NCBI GenBank assembly: GCA_928212115.1
Contig: CAKMRJ010005745.1
Coordinates: 224,123,998 to 224,187,997, forward strand
DNA: 64,000 nucleotides
Direction: 5' to 3'
DNA from: Lactuca virosa
Taxonomy: Eukaryota > Streptophyta > Magnoliopsida > Asterales > Asteraceae
Shown one piece after another: positions 10,789 to 22,655 of this stretch (position 1 is its first letter; every line of letters begins with the position of its first letter). The position numbers were made by a program, and so were the translations under genes. Below the pieces are notes generated by a model, which ran no database searches, was not told the origin of the DNA, and saw only the letters and a program-made list of their open reading frames with translations.

Positions 10789-12690
10789 TGTAGCGTCCCA
10801 AAAATAAGACCCAAAAATTTCATTTTAAAATTTATAAAACGGTAATCCAAAACATTGTCATACAACCAAGATGAATCAAAGTATATCACTACATCATAAA
10901 ATATCATAGTAAATCATAAAATGCGGAATGAGGTGGTGTGTGCTCTGCAATGATCTCGGGCTCTTCCCTTTCGAACTAGAAGTACCCGAAACATAAACTG
11001 AAAATCGTAAGCACAAAACTTAGTGAGTTCCCCAAAATACCACATACCATAAAAAATAAACACATACTGGGCCCCCACCCTTCATCGGGCCTCGCCCGAC
11101 GTCGATTCCCACCCGACCCGGCATCGAGCCCCGCTCGGTATACATATATGTCAATCATCAGGCTCCGCCTGACATCGGGGCCCTATACATATAAACATAT
11201 AAACATATAATCATACTAACACATGTTATAATCACAAAGCCAATGACATACAATATAGTCATCGGGCCTCGCCCGACAACGAGCCCCGCTCAGTATACAT
11301 ACCAACGCATACACATGCAAGAGTCACGCAGACATCTAACATCCTAACATACTAAACCATGGGCCGACATTGGTGCCTTCGACCCGCTAAAACACAGTGA
11401 GGAAACTCACCTCAGACTGCTGAATCTCACAGATAAATCTCTGGTTGCTGGTCTGAAAATCCTTGCGCTATCATCATAAAATAACATCCAATTAATAATT
11501 GGATCCCGACCCATAACTAAGAGTCTAAACTAGAGTAAAAGACCTTTTTATCCATTACCTAACTTTGCCCAAGGCCAAGGCCCAAACCAACTACTCAAAA
11601 GGCCCAATTCCAAAATGGTCACCCAAAGCCTAATTATGGCCCAATCTTCCTAATTGGGCCCCAAATCCCTTCGTGGTCCTTCATCCAAAAGTGTCCAAAA
11701 TAATAACATCAGCCCAAAATAGAAATTTGATGGCCCAACAAGACCCTAATCTCCTAAGATCCAAACATGGGCCCAAAACCGAGAAGCCCAAATCTGAAGC
11801 CCACCTGCTGAGTACACAGGGTGTACTCAGCTCGTATGTTCAGTGTACACCCTTTGGGCTAGTATGTGCACCGTACCAGCTTGGTACGCACAACGTACTC
11901 CCCATTTGGCCACCTCACTTCATTAAAACCTTAATCCATTGAGACTTCAAGCCAAACTCTTAAATCTGATTCTATAAGACCACTTATCAAGTAAAGTTGG
12001 CAACTTTACACACATGCATGGCTTAATAGGGCTCAAGAGCTCAAAAAGAGCTTAACAAAGGTCTTAACACATGCATGGTTCAAGATACACCATAAAGCTT
12101 GCATTTTTATGAATAAGGGGACCAAAAGAAGCCTAGATCTAACACCAATACTTCTGGAGTGAGTCAAGAAGCTCAACAATCACTCTAAGGACTAAAAAAT
12201 CATAAAATTACAACATAACTAGATCTAGCATCATGGATCATCAAGATGTGAGCTTTTTACCTCAAAAAGCTTGCAAATGATGAGCTAACCTCGGATCTTC
12301 AAGCTCAAGACACCTCTTCAAATGGTCCTCTTCTTCTTCTCCTTCACAAACCACCAACAAACACTCTTTAAGGCTCAAAACTCACAAAAACACATTAGGG
12401 TTTTAATTTCTGGACAAAGGAAGGTGGAGGTTGGCTAAACATGACCAAATGAGGCTATCATAATGTTTAAATAGGGTGAAAATCCTAAAAATTAGGGTTT
12501 CACTTATGCTCACGTACGCCATGCGTACTCCACGTACGCCCAACATACGTGGATGGGATCCGCGATTAACTTCGGGCTAGTACGCTAAGCGTACCACCTA
12601 GTACGCCCCGTGTACTAGCTGAAGGACCACAAATGCAAAGTTTTTAGATAAAAGGGTTAAATGCGAAACATACCAAACTCGAGTGTTACG
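10789..12690 (-). repeat. Left LTR (3' LTR) of element E
   Basis: It runs from TGTAGCGTCCC to GAGTGTTACG, the ends TGTAAC...GTTACA slightly decayed, for 1902 bases. A minus-strand purine tract follows at 12691, so E is on the minus strand. The LTR carries hairpin words (TCGGGCCTCGCCCGA at 11085 and 11262; CGAGCCCCGCTCG at 11125). It also has two sets of GTAC-type palindromes, at 11812-11898 and 12514-12615. The backbone is shared with S1, S2 and the G LTRs, for example the leader-like segment near TTAGTGAGTTCCCC and the TTAAATAGGGT segment near 12470. Confidence 0.8.
12514..12615 (-). promoter_or_regulatory. Palindrome quartet, GTAC type, in U3 of E
   Basis: Four words lie at 12514 (GTACGCCATGCGTAC), 12534 (GTACGCCCAACATAC), 12580 (GTACGCTAAGCGTAC) and 12601 (GTACGCCCCGTGTAC). 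Start-to-start distances are 20, 46 and 21. They sit 75-176 bases from the LTR start on the minus strand, the same slot that holds ACTCGTCGAGT words in S1 and G. Function is unknown. Confidence 0.6.
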
Positions 12691-12705
12691 ATTCTCCCCT
12701 AATTG
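12691..12705 (-). other. Polypurine tract of E
   Basis: The minus strand reads CAATTAGGGGAGAAT immediately before the LTR. This orients E and defines the LTR inner edge. Confidence 0.65.
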
Positions 12706-12828
12706 AATCATACTTCGTCCTCGAAGTCCGCTACTCCAAATAACTCTGGGTAGTGCTCCTTCATTTCATCTTCCCGCTCCCACTTCCATTCAGAACCCCT
12801 ACGATGCTTCCACTGGACTTTCACCAAA

Positions 12829-13092
12829 TCAACAACCTTTTTTCCTCAAGGTTTTCGTCTTCCGGTCAAGAATCGCCACCGGTCTCTCAATATAATTCAG
12901 GCGGTCATCCTCCTGAATGTCTTCCAATGGAACCACTGCGAAATCATCCACTAAACACTTCCGCAACTGAGAGATATGGAACGTGCTATGGATCTGACTG
13001 AGCTCGTCTGGAAGATCCAAGCGATATGCAACCCGGCCTAACCTGGACAAAACCTTGAAAGGACCGATGTACCTGGGGCCCAGATTGCCCAT
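12829..13092 (-). pseudogene. Integrase C-terminus with chromodomain-like end (E)
   Basis: The 87-residue frame contains GPRYIGPFKVLSRLG, HSTFHISQLRKC and, at its end, NYIERPVAILDRK. The last part resembles the chromodomain-type tail of Tekay/Del chromoviruses, which may direct insertion into modified chromatin. The frame is cut off from the integrase core by frame changes between 13092 and 13638. Confidence 0.75.
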
Positions 13093-13991
13093 CTTCCTGA
13101 ATCGGAGGTGACACCTTCATGAGAACCATATCCCCCACCTGGAACTCTAAATCTGATCGGCGTCTGTCGACATAGCTCTTCTGATGACTCTGAGCTTTCT
13201 GGAGTCTACAGAACCTGATGAATCAACTCAGTGGTCTTGAGTACCACCTTAGTACTCCCCATAACCCGCTGACCGACCTCACCCCAAAAAATAGGGGTCC
13301 TGCATTTCCTCCCATAGAGCATCTCAAAAGGAGGTCGATCGATGCTGGTGTGATAGCTGTTGTTATACGAAAAATCCGCTAACGAAAGTTATGTATCCCA
13401 ATTCCCACCGAAATCCAAAACACACGCCCGAAGCATATTCTCTAAAGTCTGAATAGTCCGCTCACTCTGACCATCAGTCTGCGGATGGAATGTTGTGCTG
13501 AAATGGAGACGAGTACCCAACTCATCATGAAACCTCTACCAAAACCTGGAAGTAAACCATACATATCTGTCTGAAACCACTGAAACTGTCACCCCATGAC
13601 GTGATTCAACCTCCATGATATATACCTCAGCCAATTTTTACGCAGAAATACTCTCCTGAATCGGGATGAAATGCACGCTATTGGTCAACCGATCCACGAT
13701 GACCCAAATCGAATAAACTCCTCTTGTAGTCTGAGGTAACTTTGTGATGAAATCCATGGTAATCTTCTCCCATTTCGATACGGGAATCTCCAACGGCTGC
13801 ATCTTTCCGTGAGGTCGCTGATGGTCGACCTTGACTTTCCTGCAAGTCAAGCACCTCTCCACATACCAAGCCACATCCCGCTTCATGAAAGGCCACAAAT
13901 AATCAGGATGAAGATCTCTATACATCTTCGTCTCCCCTGGATGAATGGAGAACCTAGACTTGTGTGCCTCCTCCATCTGAACCTGACGCAC
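13093..13991 (-). pseudogene. Integrase zinc-binding and core region (E)
   Basis: At the N-terminal side (13638-13991) the frame keeps His residues in HKSRFSIHPG and the paired cysteines of CLTCRKVKVDH, an intact HHCC zinc-binding unit. MDFITKLP and IWVIVDR follow, the latter giving the first catalytic Asp. The rest of the core (13093-13637) is readable only in pieces in other frames, so the gene is frameshifted. Order and strand agree with one minus-strand pol. Confidence 0.7.
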
Positions 13992-14009
13992 ACCACCCCA
14001 AAACGGAAC

Positions 14010-14504
14010 TCATACCCTCTGATGAAGAGTCAACAACCCACGATTATCGTAATCAAAGGAAGCCGCATAAACCACAATGCGCTCACTCTTCCGGTGCTCT
14101 TCCTTCATAGCCTCGATCTGAGCCTCACGAATCCACTCCAATAGCGGAGTAATCACAGTCATCCTCAAACATATATCCCTGATCAGAGCCACGATCGCCT
14201 TGAGGCTAAGAGCATCGGCCACCACATTGGCCTTCCTCGGATGGTAAAGGATCTCACAATCATAATCCTTCACCACATCCAACCACCAGTGTTGCCTCAT
14301 ATTCAGATTTGGTTGATCCATCAGATACCTCGGGCTCTTATGATACGTGTAAATAGTACAGCGGACCCCATAGAGGTAACGTCGCCAAATCTTGAGGGCG
14401 AAAAGCACAGCACCCAGCTCCAAATCATGTGCTGGATAGTTCGCCTCATGAGGCTTCAAATGTCTTGAAGTGTAAGCAATCACGCTACCCCTATGCATCA
14501 ACAC
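14010..14504 (-). pseudogene. RNase H domain (E)
   Basis: The frame begins in the RNase H fold and reads SRHLKPHEANYPAHDLELG with the conserved Glu. In the next active-site block it reads IYTYHKSPRYL, where the conserved Asp of TDHK is replaced by Tyr. That should remove RNA degradation activity. WLDVVKDYDCEILYHPRKAN then leads into the linker towards integrase. Confidence 0.7.
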
Positions 14505-14632
14505 TACCCCAAACCCGTGATCGACGCATCAAAATAAACCACAAAATCCTCAACACCCTCCGATAGGGTCAAAATCGGCACCTCGCATAATCTCTGCTTC
14601 AGGGTCTCAAAATCTGCCTACTGCTCAGGCCC

Positions 14633-15115
14633 CTAGCAAAAATTAACCGTCTTCTTTGTCAACCGAGTCAAAGCAGCAACTATCTTGGAGAAATCCTGGA
14701 TGAATCTCCGATAGTAACCTGTTAAAGCAAGGAAACTCTGAATCTCAGATGGAGACCTTGGAACCTCCCACCGCATCACAGCCTCGACCTTGGCCATATC
14801 GACCAGAATACCATTCTGGTTGAAAAGGTGCCCCAGAAACCGCACCTCGCGCAACTAGAACTCATACTTGGAGAACTTTGCGAAAAGTCTCTCCCTCCTC
14901 AAAGTCTCCAGCACCTCCCTCAAGTGTTCGTCGTGCTGCTCCTGGGTCTTGGAATAGACCAAGATATCATCAATAAATACAATCACAGAATGATCCAACA
15001 TCAGCCTGCATACGCGGTTCATGAGGTCCATGAAAGCGGCTGGAGCATTGGTGAGCCCAAAAGGCATCACCACGAACTCATAATGACCATAATTAAGACC
15101 TTGTAACTCGTGCAT
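14633..15115 (-). pseudogene. Reverse transcriptase, C-terminal two thirds (E)
   Basis: Two frames join here. The upstream one (14855-15115) reads VVMPFGLTNAPAAF and then VFIDDILVY, with both catalytic Asp residues of the FIDD box intact. The downstream one (14633-14854) reads FLGHLFNQNGI and GYYRRFIQDFSKI. The frame stops at 15116, where the fingers of RT, protease, Gag and leader should follow but LTR-type sequence begins instead. A deletion has fused RT to an LTR remnant. Confidence 0.75.
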
Positions 15116-15116
15116 G

Positions 15117-15723
15117 GAAGGACACTCTCAATCAAGATTACATTTTTATGCTTCTAGGTGCCCCAAAACGTCTAAAAGGAGAGCTTATATGGATTAGAGT
15201 AATCCATAATCATAATACCAAGCTTATGGGACAAAAAGAACACCATTTCATAACTAAACAAGATCTAAACAACTCTTAATCAAGTTCAGAGCTTTTTATC
15301 TCCAAATGATGCCAAATGATGTTGCTATTCTGGATCCAAAGAGTCCCACTCCTCCAAGATGATCTTCTCTTCTTCCTCTCTCCTTCAAGGTTACCAAAAC
15401 ACACACAAAATGCTCAAGAATGCTCTAAAAATGGATTAGGGTTTTCTTGGGGATGAAGGTGGGTTGGAGGTTGATGAAAAAAGGCAGGGTTGGGACTTAA
15501 TGATGCTTAAATAGGGTCAAAATCCTAAAAATTAGGGTTTGCACTCTGGCCACCTACGCCCAACATTCCTAGGGGAACGCCTAATATACGTACCTAACAC
15601 ACAAAATTACGAAAATGCCATTTTGGTCCATTTTTGCAATTAATTTACATCCAAGGCCTAAAATGAAATCAATTCTCATTCTTAGGGTTTAAAATGAAAA
15701 TACCTTAATATCAACATGTTACA
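15117..15723 (-). repeat. LTR remnant, right end of E or of a related element
   Basis: It resembles the last 600 bases of the E LTR (TTAAATAGGGTCAAAATCC near 15508) and ends in CATGTTACA. It is clearly more diverged from 10789-12690 than two LTRs of one young element would be. It may therefore be a relative onto which E was deleted. GTAC-type words are decayed (CTACGCCCAACATTC near 15553). Confidence 0.55.
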
Positions 15724-15724
15724 A

Positions 15725-15743
15725 CCCCCCCCCCCCCCTCCCC
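15725..15743. repeat. Homopolymer C tract at an element boundary
   Basis: Fourteen C in a row, a T and four more C lie between the GTTACA end of an LTR and Athila LTR sequence. Such tracts are prone to length error in sequencing and may hide the target-site duplication. Confidence 0.7.
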
Positions 15744-16062
15744 ATTTAATTTCTTATTTTACTTAGATAACTTTAGTAGATAATTGTTAGTTGTTATTTA
15801 TGTTCCCTATGTTCAATACCGGGGAACGACTTAATTTTAGTTAATTTTATCTGCTATCTATTCTCGATCCTTTGTGTGGAATTTATTTCACATAAAGTTA
15901 CATTTTTTTCGTGTTAAATTTCTTCTATTTTTAATTTTCTATCCTTATAGTGACCACGCCGTGGCATACTTGCCAACGTCGTGGCCAACGTTCAGATAGT
16001 TTAGATTTTTATTGTTTTTGTTCTTTTTACGCGTTTGTTTTCTGTTTTGTTGCAGTTAGTTT
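15744..16062 (+). repeat. 5' LTR end and leader of the Athila element
   Basis: Bases 15744-15810 match 46725-46790 in the 3' LTR (TTATTTTACTTAGATAACTT). A decayed primer-binding-like stretch, ATACCGGGGAACGAC, follows. In the leader, palindromes CCACGCCGTGG (15954) and CCAACGTCGTGG (15973) form a pair 19 bases apart. The sequence upstream of 15744 is a different LTR, so most of this LTR has been lost. Confidence 0.65.
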
Positions 16063-17206
16063 ATGACCCGAACATCTTCATCTACTACAATACCAGGATT
16101 GAAGGATCCCGAGTCTATCTTTCATAAAAGCAACAAAGGAAGGAGAAAAGAAAAATACGAGCAGAAAGAAGAAGTGAAACCGAACGAAGCAGAGAGCGAG
16201 TACGTGACTGATTCAAAATCTGAAAAAGAACTCAAACCAGAAGACGAGATGACCGACATTACGGATATGACCATGGAGGAATACAAGAAGCGAAAACGAG
16301 ATAATGGGTCGGGTCTTGTGCAACCTGAAATTCCGAACACTACAAATTTCGAGCTGAAGAGGCACATACTTGCTATGTTGAAGGATATCCCATTCTACGG
16401 GAAGGATCATGAAGATGCCTACAAGCACATCGACGAGGTGAACAATATTGCGAACTAATTTAATGTTCCAAATGTTTCTCGTGAAACGGTGGGCTTTCCG
16501 GGAACGGCTAAGATTGGCTCAAAGCACTTCCATCAGTTGAGTCCGCCATCAAAAGTTGCAAAGTTGAAGAAAAACATCTCTAATTTCGAGCAACAAGGTG
16601 GAGAGTCGTTATATGAAGCGTGGGAAAGGTACAAGGGGTTACTTAGAAATTGCCCGCAACATGACCTCAATGTGCAACAAGTGGTCTCAATCTTTTATGA
16701 TGGGGTAAACGTGACGACTAGAAAACTCCTTGACTCTCAAGGACTGTTAACGAAGAAGGCTCGGACAACAATTAAGGAGTTAATTGAAGAGTTCTCCAAG
16801 CACTTGAGGTAGTATCACAACCCTCGAGAGGACAAGACAAGAGGCTACAAAGATGGAAGTGGAGGTTCTGAAGATATAGTTCCAGTGATGGCGAAGTTAG
16901 AGTCAATAGACCGAAGGATGAAAAAGATGGATCAATCCATCCGTGTAAATCTTGTTGGGTGTGGCAATTGTGGCGGACCGCACTTAACTAAGGAATGTAA
17001 CCTCGACGAGAACAGAAATCGGAAGGTTCAAGCCTGGTATTCAATTAGATATAGGTATGATAAAAATTGGAAGAAACCAACGAATGAGTGGCTACCCTAT
17101 GATGAGTATCAAAAGGAAAAAGAGGAGAAGTATAGGCAACAAGGTCGCGGGTTTTATCAAAAGGAGCAACCGGGTCCCGAAAATAAGAATGAATTTGAAG
17201 CTATGC
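16063..17206 (+). pseudogene. Athila gag, first part, interrupted
   Basis: Three consecutive plus-strand frames make up Gag. 16063-16458 has an acidic, Lys-rich N-terminus and ends in HILAMLKDIPFYGKDHEDA. 16489-16812 is the capsid-like Retrotrans_gag domain with LYEAWERYKGLLRNCPQHDL. 16885-17206 includes CGNCGGPHLTKEC, a short Cys/His cluster. In-frame stops separate the pieces (TAA at 16456, TAG near 16810). The frame is cut at 17206 by the S1 insertion and resumes at 26666. Confidence 0.75.
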
Positions 17207-17580
17207 TAAAAAATCCCAAAAATACGGTCCAAAAATTTTATTTTTAATTTGTATATAAAACCATAGTCACTCAAATCATCTCAGAAAACATAAGTGATAC
17301 TATCTCAAAACATCATATCAAAACACTGTATCAAAATCACATGTCCAAATATCATAGTAAATCATCCCAGGCTAAACGTTGTGGTGTGTGTGCAATGCAG
17401 TCATCCCGAGCTCTTCCCCTTTCTACCGGAAGTACCCGAAACCAAAACTGAAAGCACGAAGCTTAGTGAGTCTCCCCAAACTACCACATACCATACACAT
17501 ATCACATAATCACATATCATCATATCTTGGGCCTAGCCCACTACATCGGGCCCCGCCTGACATTAGACCATAGTCCAACA

Positions 17581-18342
17581 TGTTGGGTTTTGAGCATTCT
17601 AACACTCCTATGGTGTACATCCTATAAACCTTGGATCTATGTTTTCTCTATTATACATGCAAATATTAAATATTCCAAGATTTCATCCTAACTAGCATAT
17701 TATGAAGCACCTATACTACAAAGTTCTAGTTAGATGACATACCTTTTGATGTAGCTTGATGTCTTCAAGCTTTAAGAGCTTAGCCCCAATAGTGTGGAAG
17801 CCTCAAGTGGAATCAAAAATCACCAAAACACCTTGGAAAACCTTTATAGAATATGGATACTTGGCTCACACTATGAAATCGGTTATTGCCCTCTTTAGTG
17901 TATCCACACTAGCCACTAGCATAATTTCATGAACCATAAGACCCTTTATATAGTGTGGAGGATTAGGGTTAAACCCTAATACCAATGACCTTTCATTTCC
18001 TAGGATCCATGGGTTAAAGCTCCATGGACTATCCATGAAGACTTAGCCCAACCTAAATGAACTTGGCCCACTACACATATATATATCTAAGAGTCCATAT
18101 TTAATTAGTTCCTTTTGATCACTTAATTAATTATAAATTAATTCTTGATCAATACTAATTAAATAATAAGATTATATATTAATATATTAGAACTTATAAT
18201 ATATTAATATAAATCATAAATATACTATTCTCAAAAGACTATCCATATAAATTGTGTCGGTGAAGTGCAACCCAAATGGACCATGCCGGGTCGGGTCAAG
18301 TACATACCAAATATAGTTATGGACTTAGACATTAATCCAACA
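17581..18342 (-). repeat. Left (3') LTR of the copia element
   Basis: 762 bases, TG...CA ends, paired with 24243-25009. An AT-rich tail contains several ATATTAATATAT stretches. Directly inside it, the minus strand reads AAGTGGGAGAC (18343-18353), the polypurine tract. Confidence 0.9.
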
Positions 18343-21300
18343 GTCTCCCACTTGGATAAGTCTAAAACTATTATTGAGTATGACTTCAAAAACCAACTGG
18401 AAATCGTAGCTCTTAAAGCCGCTGTCGAACTCTGATCTTGTCAATGAACTCTGACCTTTGTCAATGACTTGTCCATTAGATAAGGGATCATATATTCCTC
18501 CATTCTAGATATCATATGGACTGAGACATGGATTATAATCATTCTCTCTGTCCATTTGTTGTTTCCCGATTTTCGATTTATGATGACTGACTGATTGAAC
18601 AAATCAAATCAGTCCTGGCTTGGACAAGCACTCACATGTGTCATCGCTAAATCATCGAGGGGCCCACAGATATCACTTTTATCCCGAAGGTAAAAGGAAT
18701 GGATAAACTTCGACTCATGATCACTCGTGATAAAATCCATGAAGTGATTCAAATGAGCGCGGGTTGAATCCAATACTCAGAACTTATGAGCACTCATGAG
18801 TGTTGTAGCACCATTTTGTCCACCAACTTGGACCTCTACAAACCAACCCATGACAGTCTTGATTCATATCTACTTCCAACATATGACCGACTGTGGATGG
18901 TTTGAATAACTTAATCATTCAGGAAGAGCGACTTAGTTATTCTGGAAGTCAAAACATGCAAAGTGAAACACAAGAATAAATGAATCAAATATGGTATCAA
19001 ACCCTATGAATATAAATAAACACTTTTATTTATCACCATACTGATTACTCATTATTCATTGTTTCGGTTTTATCAACTTTATACTAGAATTAAAAAAACT
19101 AGTTGTCCCATGCTCCAAGCATGTACACTATGTTTTTCTTAGACAATAGCTTTGCCATACACCAAGTATGCACTCTATGTTTGTCTATGATCCTTACTTT
19201 GTGAAATAAACCAATTGAACATAATTTCAATGATTCTAATTTCACACTCCCAAATCCTTATCGAAAAATGTGAGAATTTCAAATTCCTATCATTTATCGA
19301 AATCTGTTTAGATTTTAAACTTATATGCACTGACCCTCCTGTAATGAATATGTACAAAGTCACAAAGACTTGTCAACAGTCATTATAAGGTATTCCAATG
19401 GAGATCAACTCCATGGAAACTAAGTCTCATATTCAAAGTACATTGCTTTGGACATGCTGCTTGCATTAAGTTTTCTAATCTTACACAGATAACTTCCACC
19501 TATAGAGACAACTCCATATTCTCATTTTGACTATCACTTCTGAATAAGAGATGCCTCTTTTCAGAATATGTCAATATGGTCCTTCCAAAATTAGCACTAT
19601 ACTTCCAACTGTCCCTGAGCAACCAATCTTTGGTAAACCTCAGATTGTCCTCGACAATTGCTTAATCATTTTAGTCATATCCAATTCTAGACCTTTTCCC
19701 TTCTTAATGCCTCTGGGCATTTGGAAAAATTTAGAAATGACAAATATTATAGCACATGCAATCGATCCTGTACCCAAAGCAAATGGTACACGATTCATGA
19801 TGTCTCACATAAAGACATGATTCTAGACCAGTCTTTTGCTACAATATTTTTATTTGCCATGTTTTCAAAATTTGACTATGAAGAGGGATGCCGTAATCAT
19901 AATCGAATTTTGAGAACGCAATATATAGAATTTCCTTAAGTTGAACCAATCCAGCATGAAATTCATATATATATTCTTGACTAAAGATGATTAAGGTCTC
20001 AATCTAAGCCTTTAGAACTGAAATGAAGTATATCCTCTCCCTTAATTATAGCAAAACAACTTTTTCAATCCCGGCAGCCTCACGAATTGAAACTTTTGTT
20101 TTCTATAATTAACATTGCTAACTTGCAACACTAACAATAATTATCATGCTCCCACTAACATGATGATTATTAGCATAACACTTATGCTCCCACTAGCTTT
20201 GACATGTACTCAGAAATCAGCTGGACTTCTAGAAATCAATACTTTATTGACTTTCTTACCAAAGTTCAGATTTCTGATACGAGATGCTTTGATAAAACTT
20301 TATCAAAATCATACACCTTTTCTTAGATAGCATGCATGTGTGTCTAAACAATTTCAGAACTATGAAAAGGGATGCCGTAATCATAGTCTCAATTGTTTAG
20401 ACCTTTTGCCATCTGCTTCAAATCTACTTGGTGGAAGTGTTTCCTCACCATCATTTTCATGAATCGGAGAGAGAAACCTTATGACCCTTAGATTTTATGG
20501 TGTATGTGTTCTTATCCATGTGAATCGTCAAAACCATAGTCATAAGACAAGGATAATGACAAATCCAAACTCATATGGACTGAACTTATGCAATCTTAAC
20601 TTCTTGCCACCTGGCAGTACAGGGCCTGCCATTGCTTCCAAGTTATTATGCAACCAATTGAGAACTTTCAGAACTCCTATGCAAAGCCAACTTTAACTGG
20701 AATGGGCACAGAATATGTCAACACGATAGGTTATAAACCTCAAGTCGTGTGCTAGTGAAGAACCTCAGGTTTTATTCTTGATTAGTTCTTGAAATTCTTT
20801 TTAGGATGTTTAAGACTCCCACTATCCTCTTGACATATAAGACTATCTTGCCAAATATTCAAGAGATAGTGCGGATTCTTTATCAAGACAAACACTTCAC
20901 ACAATTGGCCTTAGTTGGTCTTTGTTTTATCCAAAACATCACAACTTACCAATTTCAAATGTACAAGAGTAGGACACTTTTACTCTTACATTTGACAAGT
21001 GTTTTAAACCTTTCTTTAAGATATGTCACTCAAGTTACAATCTTGGAGTATGACTCTAAGAATTGTTTTGGAACGAAGTATGACTCATCTTCCTGATCTA
21101 ACCATTTCAACAATTCATGACTCCTCTTCTTAGTCATAAGAATGCACTAAGATGACCTTTAGAGGACTAATTATGATATGATTTCTAAATCATTAAGATG
21201 ATCACAAACATGATACTAAAGTATTCTCCCATCTTTTCAGATTTGAGAAACTTTTATCTTTCTGCCTAATTTGATTCTTCCCATTCGTTCTGCCATACAT

Positions 21301-21900
21301 TGAGACTTTTCCAATGTTTCAGAATTATACTTAAACTTGTAAGTATAACCATATTTACTAAACTTTAGTAAATCAAATAGTCTTAACGAGCTTTGTGGTG
21401 GACATGACCAGTGCACAAGAATGTGTACTCGATCCCTTTAGTCCTTCACTTGACTCACACATCCATGTGAACAAGTAATTAGTCTTGATTTTCCAATGCT
21501 TGAAAGTTCTCATTCATCATACTATTCAACTTGCATGATTCCAAGTTTCGGTCAAATTGAAACTTGGGCGATGAGGAACTTTCCTGATTTGGTAAATTTA
21601 GACACTACCACAAATGAAAGAATCAAATCCATTTTCCAATATTGCTGTCAGTGGAATCATATAAGCAACAATTTTCCACAAATGCCATTGTAAGGATACT
21701 TCAAATAAATAAAATTAAACAATTTTCTTTTATTTTAAAACTTTGCGGAAAAACTTATCCTTACAATCCACATGGAAAATTGTTGTTATCTATTCCTTAG
21801 CAATATATCATAACTTCTTAAGCAACTGCTCAAAATTCTGATGCGATCGAAATCCACCTTCGTGATCAGAATCAGCATATACTTCCTTTAAGATTTCTCT
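18343..21900 (-). pseudogene. Decayed copia pol region
   Basis: No long frame survives. Two traces are readable on the minus strand. Near 19755-19810 the frame MNRVPFALGTGSIACAII resembles the region after the RT active site in copia elements. At about 21302-21359, SKYGYTYKFKYNSETLEK resembles the integrase core after its first catalytic Asp. Their order is correct for a minus-strand copia pol. The first 700 bases (18343-19100) look like 3' untranslated sequence. Stops and frame changes are frequent, so no enzyme can be made. Confidence 0.55.
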
Positions 21901-22655
21901 CTATTCTTTGATTCTTAAAACATCAACATGTGACCCAGTCACATCATGTAATGAGGATCTCAGAATAGAACTTAACAGAGTTAGATAATGGGCTCTACCT
22001 GATGTAGAGTCAAACTTATTGACTTTAACATCCTTAGGTAAATTTGGCAGCTTTGCAATCAACGCCCCTTCCTTTGGCAAAATAAACATATGGACCCTTT
22101 GGTAATGGGACTATCTCAGACTTAGCCTTTCTCTTTACCATTTGGTCAACCGGGTTGACTATGGCCAATCCCTTTCCATTGGGAAGAGAATGCTTTTTCT
22201 GGATTTCCAGTGTCACCATTGTCACTGTCCATAAAGTTTTTGGGAAGTTGATCTTCTAATCAAATTTGCTTCACTATCGTTCCAAATCATTGTTGATTCA
22301 GCAGCACCAAGCAAATAGATATGATCATTAAGGTTCATGTCATAGTCTGTATCATAGTAGTCCCAAAGGAACTCACTATGTGACTTAGAAAGTGATTGAA
22401 CATCCAACTTTCTCAAGACTTTGAAACCCAACTCTCCCGGCTTGTCAATATGTGACTTCATCTCTAAGATGTGATCACACATAGACCTTGCTTGCCATTA
22501 GGGCTTGAGTGACCTTGAACTTGTGGGTTAGGGAGAATAATTGGAGGAGGTGGAGGAAGAGAAGTATGACTTCCATGAGCCAAACTCGGGAAGTCATATT
22601 CATTAGGAAAGCTTGGTTTGGGAAGATCATAGTTGTCTAAACCAGACATCAACAA
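21901..22655 (-). pseudogene. Copia gag, frameshifted
   Basis: Overlapping minus-strand frames make a Gag-like protein. The N-terminal piece (22464-22655) is Pro-rich with LPPPPPIILPNPQ. The middle (22222-22482) reads MKSHIDKPGELGFKVLRKL and then LNDHIYLLGAAESTMIWNDS, the helical Gag domain of copia elements. The next pieces (22034-22225, 21901-22089) are Lys-rich and reach KVNKFDSTSG. The zinc knuckle expected between them is not intact. Frame changes occur near 22480, 22224 and 22080. Confidence 0.65.

Noticed and set aside
11673..11942. 89-codon plus-strand frame in the E LTR
   Set aside because: It runs through the GCCC-rich part and the GTAC palindromes of the LTR, on the strand opposite to the element, with no domain.
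19551..21693. Several plus-strand frames of 65-96 codons inside the copia element
   Set aside because: They are antisense to recognisable traces of gag and pol and have no domain of their own.
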